From assembly GCF_002855555.1 (NCBI RefSeq), contig NZ_PKRT01000002.1:124001-188000 (forward strand): DNA of 64,000 nt, in the 5' to 3' direction. Below the pieces are notes generated by a model that had not been told where the DNA came from, made no database searches, and saw nothing but the letters and a program-made list of their open reading frames with translations. The position numbers and the translations under genes are program-made. This DNA is from Novosphingobium sp. TH158 (GTDB lineage Bacteria; Pseudomonadota; Alphaproteobacteria; Sphingomonadales; Sphingomonadaceae). Shown here piece by piece: positions 8,342 through 17,455 of this stretch (position 1 is its first letter; every line of letters begins with the position of its first letter).

Positions 8342-10402
8342 ATGGGCAACACCCCGTTTGGCAGTACACCCGATGGCAGCAAAGCCACCCGTGCGGTCGT
8401 TCTGGTCGGACCGGCAGGCACGGGTAAGACCAGCCTGGCGGAGGCGCTGCTATTTGCCAGTGGCGCGATCAACCGGCAGGGTTCGGTAGAGGCGGGCAAT
8501 ACGGTGGGCGATACCAGCCCCGAGGCCCGGGCGCGACGCGGCTCGACCGAGCTGAACCTGATGCATTTCGACTACATGGGCGATCGCTTTGCCCTGATAG
8601 ACACCCCCGGTGCGCCCGGTTTTGCTGCCGATGCGCTCGCGGCCCTGCCAGCGGCCGACATGGCGCTGGTGGTGATAGACCCCTCGCCCGAACGCGCCGC
8701 GCTGGTAGAACCCGTGCTGCGGCGGCTGGACGAGCTGGGCCTGCCGCACGCGATATTCGTCAACAAGATCGAAACCGCCCGCGCCGGGGCCGTGCGCGAA
8801 CTGGTGGCCGAATTGCAGCCGATGAGCCGCGAACCGCTAGCCCTGCGGCAGATTCCCATTCGCGAGGGGGACCATGTTACCGGCTACGTCGATCTCGCGC
8901 TGGAACGGGCCTATCGCTACCGCCCCGGCAAGGAAAGCGAGCGGGTGGAAATCCCGGGCGACGTGCTGCTGCGTGAGAAGGAAGAGCGCACGCACCTGCT
9001 CGAAACGCTGGCCGATTTCGACGTTGCGCTAATGGAAGCCCTGCTGATGGACGAGCAGCCGGAGCAGGCAACTGTAATGGGCGACCTTGCCGCCGATACT
9101 GGTGCGAACAAGATCGTGCCCGTGCTGCTTGGTTCGGCGCTTGGGGATGGCGGCGTGCACCGACTGCTCAAGTTCCTGCGCCACGAGGCTCCCACGCCGG
9201 TCGCAGCGAGCGAGCGCGTTGGACTGGCCGGGGGCGGCGCGTTGCATGTTTTCAAGGTAACCAATGCCGGCGCCATGGGACGGCTGGCGCTCGGCCGGGT
9301 GCTGGGCGAACCGCTGAGCGAAGGTGCCGAGCTCCTGGTCGATGGGGAGCCGTCGCGCACCGGATCGATCTTTTTCGTGCAGGGTGAAAAGACCGCGAAA
9401 CAGGCCCGCGCAGCACCCGGAGACGTGATCGCCGTGGCCAAGGTGGACGGTGCCCGGCCCGGCTCGCTGCTGGGCAGCCGGAGCGCCGGGGTTCTTGGCG
9501 AAACGCCAATCGGCGCACCGGTGCGCAATGCGGCGATCGCGATCTCCACGCGTGATCGCAAGGATGACGTCAAGCTCTCCACCGCGCTTCACCGCCTGTG
9601 CGAGGAAGACCCGGCGCTTCAATGGCTGCAGGATGATGCCAGCCATGAGACCGTGCTGCGCGGCATCAACAACGAGCACTTGTCGGTCGTGCTGTCGCGG
9701 CTGGAGCGGCGCTATGGCGTGGCCGTGCAAGGCCGCCCACCGCGAATCGCCTATCGCGAATCGATCCGCAAGGCGGCCGGGGCGCGGGGGCGGCACAAGA
9801 AACAGTCGGGCGGACACGGACAGTACGGCGATTGCGTGATCGAGATCCGCCCGCTCGAGCGCGGGTCGGGCTTTGTCTTCGAGGACCGGATCACCGGCGG
9901 CGCCATCCCGCGGCAATATATCCCCGCTGTCGAAGCGGGTATCAGGGATGCCATGGAGCGCGGTCCGCTCGGCTTTCCGGTGGTCGATGTCGCAGTGACA
10001 CTGACCGACGGATCGTGCCACTCCGTCGATTCGAGCGAGCTTGCATTCCGGATCGCGGGCAGGATGGCCATGGGCGAAGCTCTGGCTATGGCCTCCCCCT
10101 ACCTGCTTGAACCGGTCGTCCGGATCAGCGTCGATACGCCTGCCGGCACGGGATCGAAGGCCGGGTCGGTTCTTTCCAGTCGCCGGGGCCAGATCCTTGG
10201 TCTGTCTCCGCACCCCGACTGGGCCCGCTGGGAGCGCGTCGAAGCACTGTTGCCCGAAGCCGGTCTGCACGGTCTCGATTCCGAATTGCGCTCCATGAGT
10301 CAGGGCCTGGCGAGCTTCACGGCGACATTCGACCATCTGTCGGAACTGGGCGGCAAGCAGGCCGACGAGGTCGTAAGGGCAAGGCTGGCCGAGGCTGCGT
10401 GA
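8342..10402 (+). CDS. Elongation factor G-like translational GTPase
   Basis: A 686-residue protein with the five-domain layout of EF-G (GTPase, domain II, III, IV and C-terminal EFG_C) and a typical domain-IV stretch, RHKKQSGGHGQYGD. It is not the standard ribosomal EF-G. The P-loop reads GPAGTGKT (residues 23-30). The switch-II motif is DTPGAPGF (87-94), lacking the catalytic His of DTPGH. The guanine-specificity motif is NKIE (141-144) instead of NKxD. It therefore belongs to the EF-G2/FusA-like group of unknown role. GAGGAGG sits just before ATG 8342. The long upstream extension of this frame is antisense to the methyltransferase and is not coding. Confidence 0.85.
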   Translation: MGNTPFGSTPDGSKATRAVVLVGPAGTGKTSLAEALLFASGAINRQGSVEAGNTVGDTSPEARARRGSTELNLMHFDYMGDRFALIDTPGAPGFAADALAALPAADMALVVIDPSPERAALVEPVLRRLDELGLPHAIFVNKIETARAGAVRELVAELQPMSREPLALRQIPIREGDHVTGYVDLALERAYRYRPGKESERVEIPGDVLLREKEERTHLLETLADFDVALMEALLMDEQPEQATVMGDLAADTGANKIVPVLLGSALGDGGVHRLLKFLRHEAPTPVAASERVGLAGGGALHVFKVTNAGAMGRLALGRVLGEPLSEGAELLVDGEPSRTGSIFFVQGEKTAKQARAAPGDVIAVAKVDGARPGSLLGSRSAGVLGETPIGAPVRNAAIAISTRDRKDDVKLSTALHRLCEEDPALQWLQDDASHETVLRGINNEHLSVVLSRLERRYGVAVQGRPPRIAYRESIRKAAGARGRHKKQSGGHGQYGDCVIEIRPLERGSGFVFEDRITGGAIPRQYIPAVEAGIRDAMERGPLGFPVVDVAVTLTDGSCHSVDSSELAFRIAGRMAMGEALAMASPYLLEPVVRISVDTPAGTGSKAGSVLSSRRGQILGLSPHPDWARWERVEALLPEAGLHGLDSELRSMSQGLASFTATFDHLSELGGKQADEVVRARLAEAA

Positions 10403-10418
10403 AGCGAACAAACGGAAA

Positions 10419-10447
10419 CCGGCGCGAAGGGGGGACCTTCGCGCCGG
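10419..10447. terminator. Bidirectional hairpin between the EF-G-like gene and recA
   Basis: A perfect 12-bp stem, CCGGCGCGAAGG (10419-10430) with CCTTCGCGCCGG (10436-10447), and a 5-base loop lie between two convergent genes. A second GC-rich hairpin follows at about 10468-10485. There is no long T-run on either side. Confidence 0.65.
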
Positions 10448-10501
10448 CTGCTGGTTCCGAGCCACCCGCGCCGAGGCGCGGGCTTGGCGGCTCCTTGAAG
10501 A

Positions 10502-11572
<1,071 letters not shown>

Positions 11573-11649
11573 GGTTAGTCCCCTCTGCCTAGGTGGCGGC
11601 GACCGGAAAGGTCAACCTCTGCGATTCGTGTATCGCATTTGTTCCTACG

Positions 11650-11664
11650 GAACAAGAGTGGAAC
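11650..11664 (-). promoter_or_regulatory. LexA (SOS) box of recA
   Basis: On the minus strand this reads GTTC-CACTCTT-GTTC, an exact match to the GTTC-N7-GTTC direct-repeat SOS box known for alphaproteobacterial LexA. It is 78 bases before the recA start codon. Confidence 0.8.
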
Positions 11665-11697
11665 GATCTTTTTTTGTTCTCATTGCCGGAACGCCGC

Positions 11698-14106
11698 TCA
11701 CCGGGCTCCGAGCACGGTCCCCACCTTGTCGCTGATCTGCTGGACCGAGAACGGCTTTGGCAGGAAATGGACGCCTTCGAGGTCGATTTCCTTGCGCAGC
11801 TGTTCCTCGGCATAGCCCGACATGAACAGCACCGGCATGCCCGGATGCAGCTTGCGGATCGCCTTGGCCATGGCGGGGCCATCCATCACCGGCATGACGA
11901 CATCGGAAACGACAAGGTCGAACTCGCCGCCCTGCTGCACCAGTTCCAGCCCTTCTTCGCCATCGGAGGCGCAGGTGACCGTGTAGCCGGCGCGGGAGAG
12001 AGCGCGTTCGGCAACGGCGCGGACGGTGTCCTCATCCTCGACCAGCAGCACGCGCCCGCCGCCGCCCCAGGCGGCCTTCGGCTCGGCTTTTGCGACATCG
12101 CCGGCTGCGGCCGGTTCGCCGTGGTGGACGGGCAGGTAAACGGTGAACCTGGTGCCCCGGCCCTGCTCGCTATCAGCAAAGATGAAGCCGCCGGATTGCT
12201 TGACGATGCCATAGACGGTCGACAGCCCCAGCCCGGTTCCGCGGCCCTGCTCCTTGGTGGTGAAGAAGGGTTCGAAAATCTTGCCGAGGTGCTCAGGCGC
12301 AATGCCGCTGCCCGTGTCCTCGACCACCAGCGCGGTATAATCGCCCTGCGGGATGATCTCGCTGCGCATGGCGCGCACGGTGTCGGCGGTGATCCGGCGG
12401 GTGGAGAGCGTAAGCTTTGCGTGCCCATCCAGCTTGCCCGCCATGGCATCGCGCGCATTGACCACCAGGTTGACGATCACCTGTTCCAGCTGGGTCGGAT
12501 CGGCACGGACCGGGCCGAGATCGCGGTCATGGGTGATGGTGAACTGGATCTTCTCGCCCACCAGCCGCTTCAGCATCTGGCCGATATCGGCGACGACATC
12601 GGGCAATTGCAGCACTTCGGGGCGCAGCGTCTGCTGGCGACTGAAGGCAAGCAGCTGTCGGGTCAGTGAGGCCGCGCGGTTTGAATTGGCGCGGATCTGC
12701 TGGATATCGTCATAGTCGCTGTCGCCCGGCGTATGACGCAGCAGCATGAGATCGCAGGTCCCGAGGATGGCGGTGAGCACATTATTGAAATCGTGCGCCA
12801 CGCCGCCGGCGAGTTGGCCCACCGCCTGCATCTTGGTGGCCTGGGCGACCTGTCGCTTAAGCCGGGTTTCCTCGGTGCTGTCGGTAAGCCCCAGCAGCAC
12901 GGCGGCTTCGCCAAGCCCGCGAACGCCGGCAAGGCTGAGCGAAACCGGCTCGTCCGGCTGATGCTTGAGCCGCACGGCGATATCGCCGCTGGCGGCCGGT
13001 CCCTGGGCAAAACGGCGCACCGCATCGGAGAGCGCGCCCTTGTCTTCCTTGACCACCAGGTCGGTCGGATAGGGCGGAGGCGGCTCGCCCTCCATCCCGG
13101 CCGCACGCATGAAGGCGGGGTTGGCAAACAGCATGTGCCCATCGCGATCGGCCATGGCGAGGCCGAGCGGCAACTGCCCTAGCAGCGCTTCCAGATGCGG
13201 GGCGGCGGTGGGGACATCCCGCTCCGGACTGCTGCCGATGGCGATGCCGGCGTCTACCACCAGCATCAGCGAAGGCGTTTCGTCCATGTCTGGCTCTGGC
13301 CCGTCGGGATCGGCGACCGGCACGTAGTACATGGTCAGCGCCGCGCCGCGCCGGCCTTCGCGCGCCCAGCTCAACCTCTCGCGGTCGTCCTGCTGGAGGA
13401 ACGAGACGAACGGCTTGCCGGTTACCAGCGCGCGCGGATCGCCGGTCGCGCGTTCGACAAAGCCGGGGCTGGCGCTGCGGATCATGCCATCGGCATCGAC
13501 CAATGCGGCGGCAATGCCGTATTTCGCCATGGCGCGGCCGGCCTTGCCCTCGATGGCGCGGACGGTATCGGCAATGGGGTCGGCGACCGTCAGCGGGGCA
13601 AAGCGCCATACGAGGTAATCGTCGCCCCGCCCGGCCCGCTCCGCCTCGGCCCGCCATCGGCCCTGTGCCCCTTCGACAAGGTCGGCAGTGCCCAACCCGT
13701 CGCGCCAGGCCGTGCGCGCCGCCTTGGCCAGCCGTTCGAGCGAGGGGCCATCGACGTCAAGCTTGGGCGGCGACTGGCCGGTGCCGAACCAGCTTTCGAA
13801 CAGGGCATTGGCGCAGGTCAGCCGCCCGGCGCGATCGGTGATGCACATTCCGGCATCGGGCCGGGCAATCGCAGCGACGGTAACCGACCAGTCCGGCAAG
13901 GCCCATTCGGCCTGCGGTTCGGGCCCGCGACGGCGGATGAAAAGGAAGGCAATTCCGCCAAGGGCAATGGTTCCGCCGGCAAAACCTGCCAGGACCGCGA
14001 CAGAGCGCGTGGCGAACCAGACGAGGGCGAACGACGCCGCAACGGCCAGCACGAGTGCCAGCCATTCGGTCCGGGATTGCTTGGGAGATTGCGCCGAAGC
14101 GCTCAC
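11698..14106 (-). CDS. cckA: Cell-cycle hybrid histidine kinase CckA
   Basis: An 802-residue inner-membrane hybrid kinase. Two N-terminal membrane segments (about 14-31 and 36-57) are followed by PAS-like regions (about 75-180, 195-285, 305-410), the phosphorylated His438 in GGVAHDFNNVLTAIL, an ATPase domain with DTGSGI and GTGLGLS, and a C-terminal receiver domain with Asp735 (VVSDVVMP). This order matches CckA, which in Caulobacter phosphorylates ChpT and through it CtrA and CpdR, and acts as a phosphatase when c-di-GMP is high. The GTG start shares GTGA with the stop of the DUF2062 gene, so the two are translationally coupled. recA lies downstream. Confidence 0.93.
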   Translation of the reverse strand: MSASAQSPKQSRTEWLALVLAVAASFALVWFATRSVAVLAGFAGGTIALGGIAFLFIRRRGPEPQAEWALPDWSVTVAAIARPDAGMCITDRAGRLTCANALFESWFGTGQSPPKLDVDGPSLERLAKAARTAWRDGLGTADLVEGAQGRWRAEAERAGRGDDYLVWRFAPLTVADPIADTVRAIEGKAGRAMAKYGIAAALVDADGMIRSASPGFVERATGDPRALVTGKPFVSFLQQDDRERLSWAREGRRGAALTMYYVPVADPDGPEPDMDETPSLMLVVDAGIAIGSSPERDVPTAAPHLEALLGQLPLGLAMADRDGHMLFANPAFMRAAGMEGEPPPPYPTDLVVKEDKGALSDAVRRFAQGPAASGDIAVRLKHQPDEPVSLSLAGVRGLGEAAVLLGLTDSTEETRLKRQVAQATKMQAVGQLAGGVAHDFNNVLTAILGTCDLMLLRHTPGDSDYDDIQQIRANSNRAASLTRQLLAFSRQQTLRPEVLQLPDVVADIGQMLKRLVGEKIQFTITHDRDLGPVRADPTQLEQVIVNLVVNARDAMAGKLDGHAKLTLSTRRITADTVRAMRSEIIPQGDYTALVVEDTGSGIAPEHLGKIFEPFFTTKEQGRGTGLGLSTVYGIVKQSGGFIFADSEQGRGTRFTVYLPVHHGEPAAAGDVAKAEPKAAWGGGGRVLLVEDEDTVRAVAERALSRAGYTVTCASDGEEGLELVQQGGEFDLVVSDVVMPVMDGPAMAKAIRKLHPGMPVLFMSGYAEEQLRKEIDLEGVHFLPKPFSVQQISDKVGTVLGAR

Positions 14107-14681
14107 CCCTGATCCGCCTTCATGCCTTCAAGTTTCACGCGGCGCTTGTGCCGTACCCACCAGTTCCAGGTAAAGACCGCGATGAAGTAACCCACAGCCG
14201 AAACCACCAGGCTGATGATCAGCAGGCCCGATACGAGCGATGGCGCGGCATCGGAAAACAGCCAGCCGAGCCACTTGTCGATCCCGGCGCCGTGCGAATA
14301 AAGCGTCTGGAAGGTCGAGATATCGGCATGGTAGCCAAGCGTGTTGCCGACATAGATCGAACCCGCCAGGATGAAGGGCGTGGTCGCCGGATTGGACAGG
14401 AATGTCATGGCCGCGGCGATCGGGATATTGCCGCGGAACGGCACGCACATCAGCGCCGCGCCGACGATCTGGATACCCGGGATCAGGGCGAAGATGCCGA
14501 TCAGCAGGCCAACGAATACCCCGCGCGGCACAGACCGGCGGGTAAAACGCCACAGTTCCGCACGGCGCGCCAGCGGGGCGACGAAACGCACCTGCTCAAG
14601 CTCTTCGCGCTTGGGCAGGTTACGGTCACTCCAGGCGGCGATGCGTGTGAACATTCCCATGGGCCTTGCAGATGTAGTCAT
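14103..14681 (-). CDS. DUF2062 domain membrane protein
   Basis: A 192-residue integral membrane protein of the DUF2062 family. Residues 50-185 contain three or four hydrophobic helices, including the family's GIFALIPGIQ and FLSNPATTPFI stretches. No biochemical role is known for the family. AGGAG lies about 10 bases before ATG 14681; ATG 14660 is an alternative. It overlaps the cckA start by four bases, and is 95 bases downstream of smpB on the same strand. Confidence 0.85.
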   Translation of the reverse strand: MTTSARPMGMFTRIAAWSDRNLPKREELEQVRFVAPLARRAELWRFTRRSVPRGVFVGLLIGIFALIPGIQIVGAALMCVPFRGNIPIAAAMTFLSNPATTPFILAGSIYVGNTLGYHADISTFQTLYSHGAGIDKWLGWLFSDAAPSLVSGLLIISLVVSAVGYFIAVFTWNWWVRHKRRVKLEGMKADQG

Positions 14682-14776
14682 TCACTCGGGCTCCTGAAAG
14701 GGGAGCCTAGGCAGCAAATCCTTGCAACACGATGAAGGGCGGCTCTAGCGCGACAAAGGCGGCGCGCAAGCAAGCC

Positions 14777-15259
14777 CTACTTGTGTTCGCGCAAGATGCG
14801 CTGCTGATCGCGCTTCCAGTCGCGTTCCTTCATCGTCTGGCGCTTGTCGGCAGAGTTCTTGCCCTTGGCGAGCGCCAGTTCCACCTTGGCCCGGCCCCGG
14901 CCGTTGAAATAGATCGACAAAGGCACCAGCGTCATGCCCTTGCGCTCTACCGCGCCGGTGAACTTGGCGATCTCGCGCTCATGCAGCAGCAGTTTGCGCG
15001 GACGCTTGGGCTCGTGGTTGAAACGGTTGCCGTGGCTGAATTCGGGCACGTTCGAATTGATCAGCCAGACCTCGCCGTTCTTCACTTCGGCATAGGATTC
15101 GGCGATCGAGCCCTCGCCGAAGCGCAGGCTCTTCACTTCGGTGCCGGTCAGCGCGATGCCCGCCTCGGTCGTGTCCTCGATATGATAATCGAAGCGCGCG
15201 CGCCGGTTTTCGGCGACGACCTTCTTCTTGTCGAACTGGGCGGGAGTCGGGCGGGCCAT
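14777..15259 (-). CDS. smpB: SsrA-binding protein SmpB
   Basis: A 160-residue RNA-binding protein that delivers tmRNA to stalled ribosomes for trans-translation. Conserved stretches are [27 protein letters not shown] and [12 protein letters not shown]. The Lys/Arg-rich C-terminal tail ([13 protein letters not shown]) enters the mRNA channel. I prefer ATG 15259 (MARPTPAQF), which has a GGCGG element before it; ATG 15271 would add four residues without a binding site. No tmRNA gene was seen nearby. Confidence 0.96.
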   Translation of the reverse strand: MARPTPAQFDKKKVVAENRRARFDYHIEDTTEAGIALTGTEVKSLRFGEGSIAESYAEVKNGEVWLINSNVPEFSHGNRFNHEPKRPRKLLLHEREIAKFTGAVERKGMTLVPLSIYFNGRGRAKVELALAKGKNSADKRQTMKERDWKRDQQRILREHK

Positions 15260-15319
15260 GATTGCCGCCATGTAGGGATGCCGTGCCCGCTTGGAAAGCG
15301 GCGTTTGCGCCTGATGTCG

Positions 15320-15832
15320 CTAGACAAGCCGAAGCTGCGCCCTTCGCTGCTGCGGGCGGCTCTCGTCGCAGGCCATCAGGTGCGGAGCGATTCGCCAGGC
15401 AATGGGCAGCGCCGCGCCCAGGGCGAACAGCGGCAACAGCAGCCACCAGAGCGCCGGCGACTTGCCATCCAGCCAGGCCAGAAGCGCGATCGCGCCGCTC
15501 CCAGCGAGCACGACGAAGACAATCGGCACCAGCAGCAGGGCTACGAGCCGCCGCTGGCTGCTGCCCTGCCCGGCGCCCAGCATCATGCGCTGGCGCAGCC
15601 TGGCAACCGGGCGAAAGGCCGGAAAATGGCGGAACAGCACCGTGCCCCGGCAAGCACCGTTCGCACCTGCGAGCCGCGCGGCCTCTGCCATGCCGGCCAG
15701 CGATTGCTCGACGGCCTCGGGCGTCAGGGCGAAGACGCGGCCATCGGGAGCATGGAAAACGACCGCTCGCCGATGGGCAGAGGCGGCAGCGCGCAGTGGC
15801 GCATCGTGGATATGACTGGGCACCCGGTCCAT
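15320..15832 (-). CDS. Hypothetical two-segment membrane protein
   Basis: A 170-residue protein, soluble in its first 75 residues, with two hydrophobic segments close together near residues 110-155 (LLVPIVFVVLAGSGAIALLAW and LWWLLLPLFALGAALPIAW) and a basic, Arg/Gln-rich tail. It is a plausible member of the dapA-smpB operon, 64 bases after the carboxymuconolactone decarboxylase-like gene and 60 bases before smpB. The start at 15832 is weakly supported (no clear ribosome binding site). I do not recognise a family. Confidence 0.55.
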   Translation of the reverse strand: MDRVPSHIHDAPLRAAASAHRRAVVFHAPDGRVFALTPEAVEQSLAGMAEAARLAGANGACRGTVLFRHFPAFRPVARLRQRMMLGAGQGSSQRRLVALLLVPIVFVVLAGSGAIALLAWLDGKSPALWWLLLPLFALGAALPIAWRIAPHLMACDESRPQQRRAQLRLV

Positions 15833-15896
15833 GCCGGCACAACCTGCGGCCTGTGGCACAGTTCCGGCAGCTGCGCCGGGGTGCGCCGCGAAGCGG

Positions 15897-16475
15897 TCAG
15901 TCCGCCTTCGCGCGGTTCCTGGAGAATTCGGCGAAGTCCGGTTCGATCTCCACGCCTGCGGCCAGCAAGGTCCAGGCGACGGTGGTGAAATAGCCGGTGG
16001 CCTGCACCAGATCGAGCATCTGGCGCTTGTCGAAGTGTGTGCTGGCTTCGGCCCAGGCGTCGTCGCTGATGCGGCCGCCGTCAAGCAACTGGTCGATCAC
16101 CCGCAGCATGGCCCGTTCCGACGGGCACCATTGCCCGGCTTCGAGCGGGCTGGCGAGCGCTTCCACTTCGGCGGGGGTCATGCCGATCTGCTGCGCGCCC
16201 AGCGCATTGTGCGTCCACTGGTAAGTGGAACCGGTGCGATGCGCCACGCGCAGCACGATCATCTTCTGGAGACGGCCCGACAGGGTGGCGGCAACCATGA
16301 AGTACTTGCCGAAATCGAGGCTGGCCATGGCCAGCGCCGGGTGCTGGGCCAGCACCATCATGGTGTTCGACCGCGAACCGTTCTGGCGCGCCTCATCCCC
16401 CTCCCAATAGGCGAAGACATCGCGGGCAGCGTCCGTCCACTCCTCGCGCGGAAGCGGGGGGATGCGCGGCGGCAT
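15897..16475 (-). CDS. Carboxymuconolactone decarboxylase (AhpD-like) family protein
   Basis: A 192-residue cytoplasmic protein of the CMD/AhpD superfamily, judged from the all-helical pattern and the region RLQKMIVLRVAHRTGSTYQW followed by AEVEALASP. The redox-active CxxC of AhpD is absent, which points to the CMD-like subgroup with unknown substrate rather than to a peroxidase partner. Its ATG overlaps the dapA stop (TGATG), so the two genes are translationally coupled. Confidence 0.8.
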   Translation of the reverse strand: MPPRIPPLPREEWTDAARDVFAYWEGDEARQNGSRSNTMMVLAQHPALAMASLDFGKYFMVAATLSGRLQKMIVLRVAHRTGSTYQWTHNALGAQQIGMTPAEVEALASPLEAGQWCPSERAMLRVIDQLLDGGRISDDAWAEASTHFDKRQMLDLVQATGYFTTVAWTLLAAGVEIEPDFAEFSRNRAKAD

Positions 16476-17356
16476 CAGATCAGCCCGGCGTGTTCAAGCG
16501 CCTCGTCCACCTGCTTCTTCACCGCATCGCCAACCTTGACCAGCGGCAGGCGCAAATCATCCGTGATCCAGTCATGCACGCGGCTGAGCGCATACTTGCA
16601 GGGTGCGGGGCTGGCATCGGCGAACATCGCGTAGTGCAGCGGATAGAGCTTGTCGTTCAGTTCGCGCGCCCTGGTCAGGTCATTCGCCGCGATCGCCGCC
16701 TGGAACTCCGAACACAGCTTGGGGGCGACATTGGTCGTTACCGAGATGCAGCCCACCCCGCCCGCGGCCGAGTGCGGCAGCCAAAGCTCGTCATCGCCCG
16801 AAAGCTGGGCGAAGGCGTGCTTGATGCCCATCCGGTGGTCGGTCACCCGGCTGAGATCGCCGCTGGCGTCCTTGATGCCGATGAAGCTGTCGGGATAGCG
16901 ATTGACCAGCTCGATCACCGTTTCCGGCTTGAGATCGGCCACGGTGCGCCCCGGCACGTTGTAAAGCACGATGGGCAGGTCGGTATGTTCGGCCAGATAG
17001 CTGAAATGCGCGATCAGGCCAGCCTGGCTGGGCCGGTTGTAGTAAGGCGCCACGCAGAGCCCCGCCGCCGCGCCGCTCTTCTTCGAGAAGGTCAGGTGTA
17101 GCAGCGCATTCATCGTATCGTTGCTGCCGCAGCCGGCGATCACCGGCACACGGCCGGCGGCCTGTTCGATGCAGACTTCGATAACGCGGTGGTGTTCGGC
17201 ATTGGAAAGCGTCGATGCTTCCCCCGTCGTACCGCAGGGCACCAGTGCCGAACTGCCGTTCTCGATCTGCCATTCGACAAGGCGGCGGAAGGCCGGTTCG
17301 TCGAACGCTCCATCGCGAAAAGGAGTCACCAGAGCCGGAATGGAACCGGAAAACAT
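16475..17356 (-). CDS. dapA: 4-hydroxy-tetrahydrodipicolinate synthase
   Basis: A 293-residue (beta/alpha)8-barrel aldolase that condenses pyruvate with aspartate semialdehyde, the first committed step to diaminopimelate and lysine. Visible landmarks are PCGTTGEASTL (substrate-binding TTGE), catalytic Tyr in LYNVPGRT and Schiff-base Lys in GIKDASGD. ATG 17356 (MFSGSIPALVTPF) matches the family start; an upstream in-frame start adds an unconserved leader. It is the first gene of a run through smpB to cckA and is divergent from the transglycosylase gene; both make or remodel peptidoglycan. Confidence 0.97.
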   Translation of the reverse strand: MFSGSIPALVTPFRDGAFDEPAFRRLVEWQIENGSSALVPCGTTGEASTLSNAEHHRVIEVCIEQAAGRVPVIAGCGSNDTMNALLHLTFSKKSGAAAGLCVAPYYNRPSQAGLIAHFSYLAEHTDLPIVLYNVPGRTVADLKPETVIELVNRYPDSFIGIKDASGDLSRVTDHRMGIKHAFAQLSGDDELWLPHSAAGGVGCISVTTNVAPKLCSEFQAAIAANDLTRARELNDKLYPLHYAMFADASPAPCKYALSRVHDWITDDLRLPLVKVGDAVKKQVDEALEHAGLI

Positions 17357-17455
17357 GGACAATATCCCGTCGTTTGCCCCAAGGAACGCTCGGATCGCGC
17401 AATCCGCGGTCAAGGGGTCGTGTGTTCAGCGCCTGATAAGGAGCCTTTGGCGAAA

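Noticed and set aside
14979..15842. Alternative minus-strand frame over smpB and the small membrane protein
   Set aside because: It overlaps smpB out of frame and has no family features. The membrane protein frame at 15320-15832 has believable helices.
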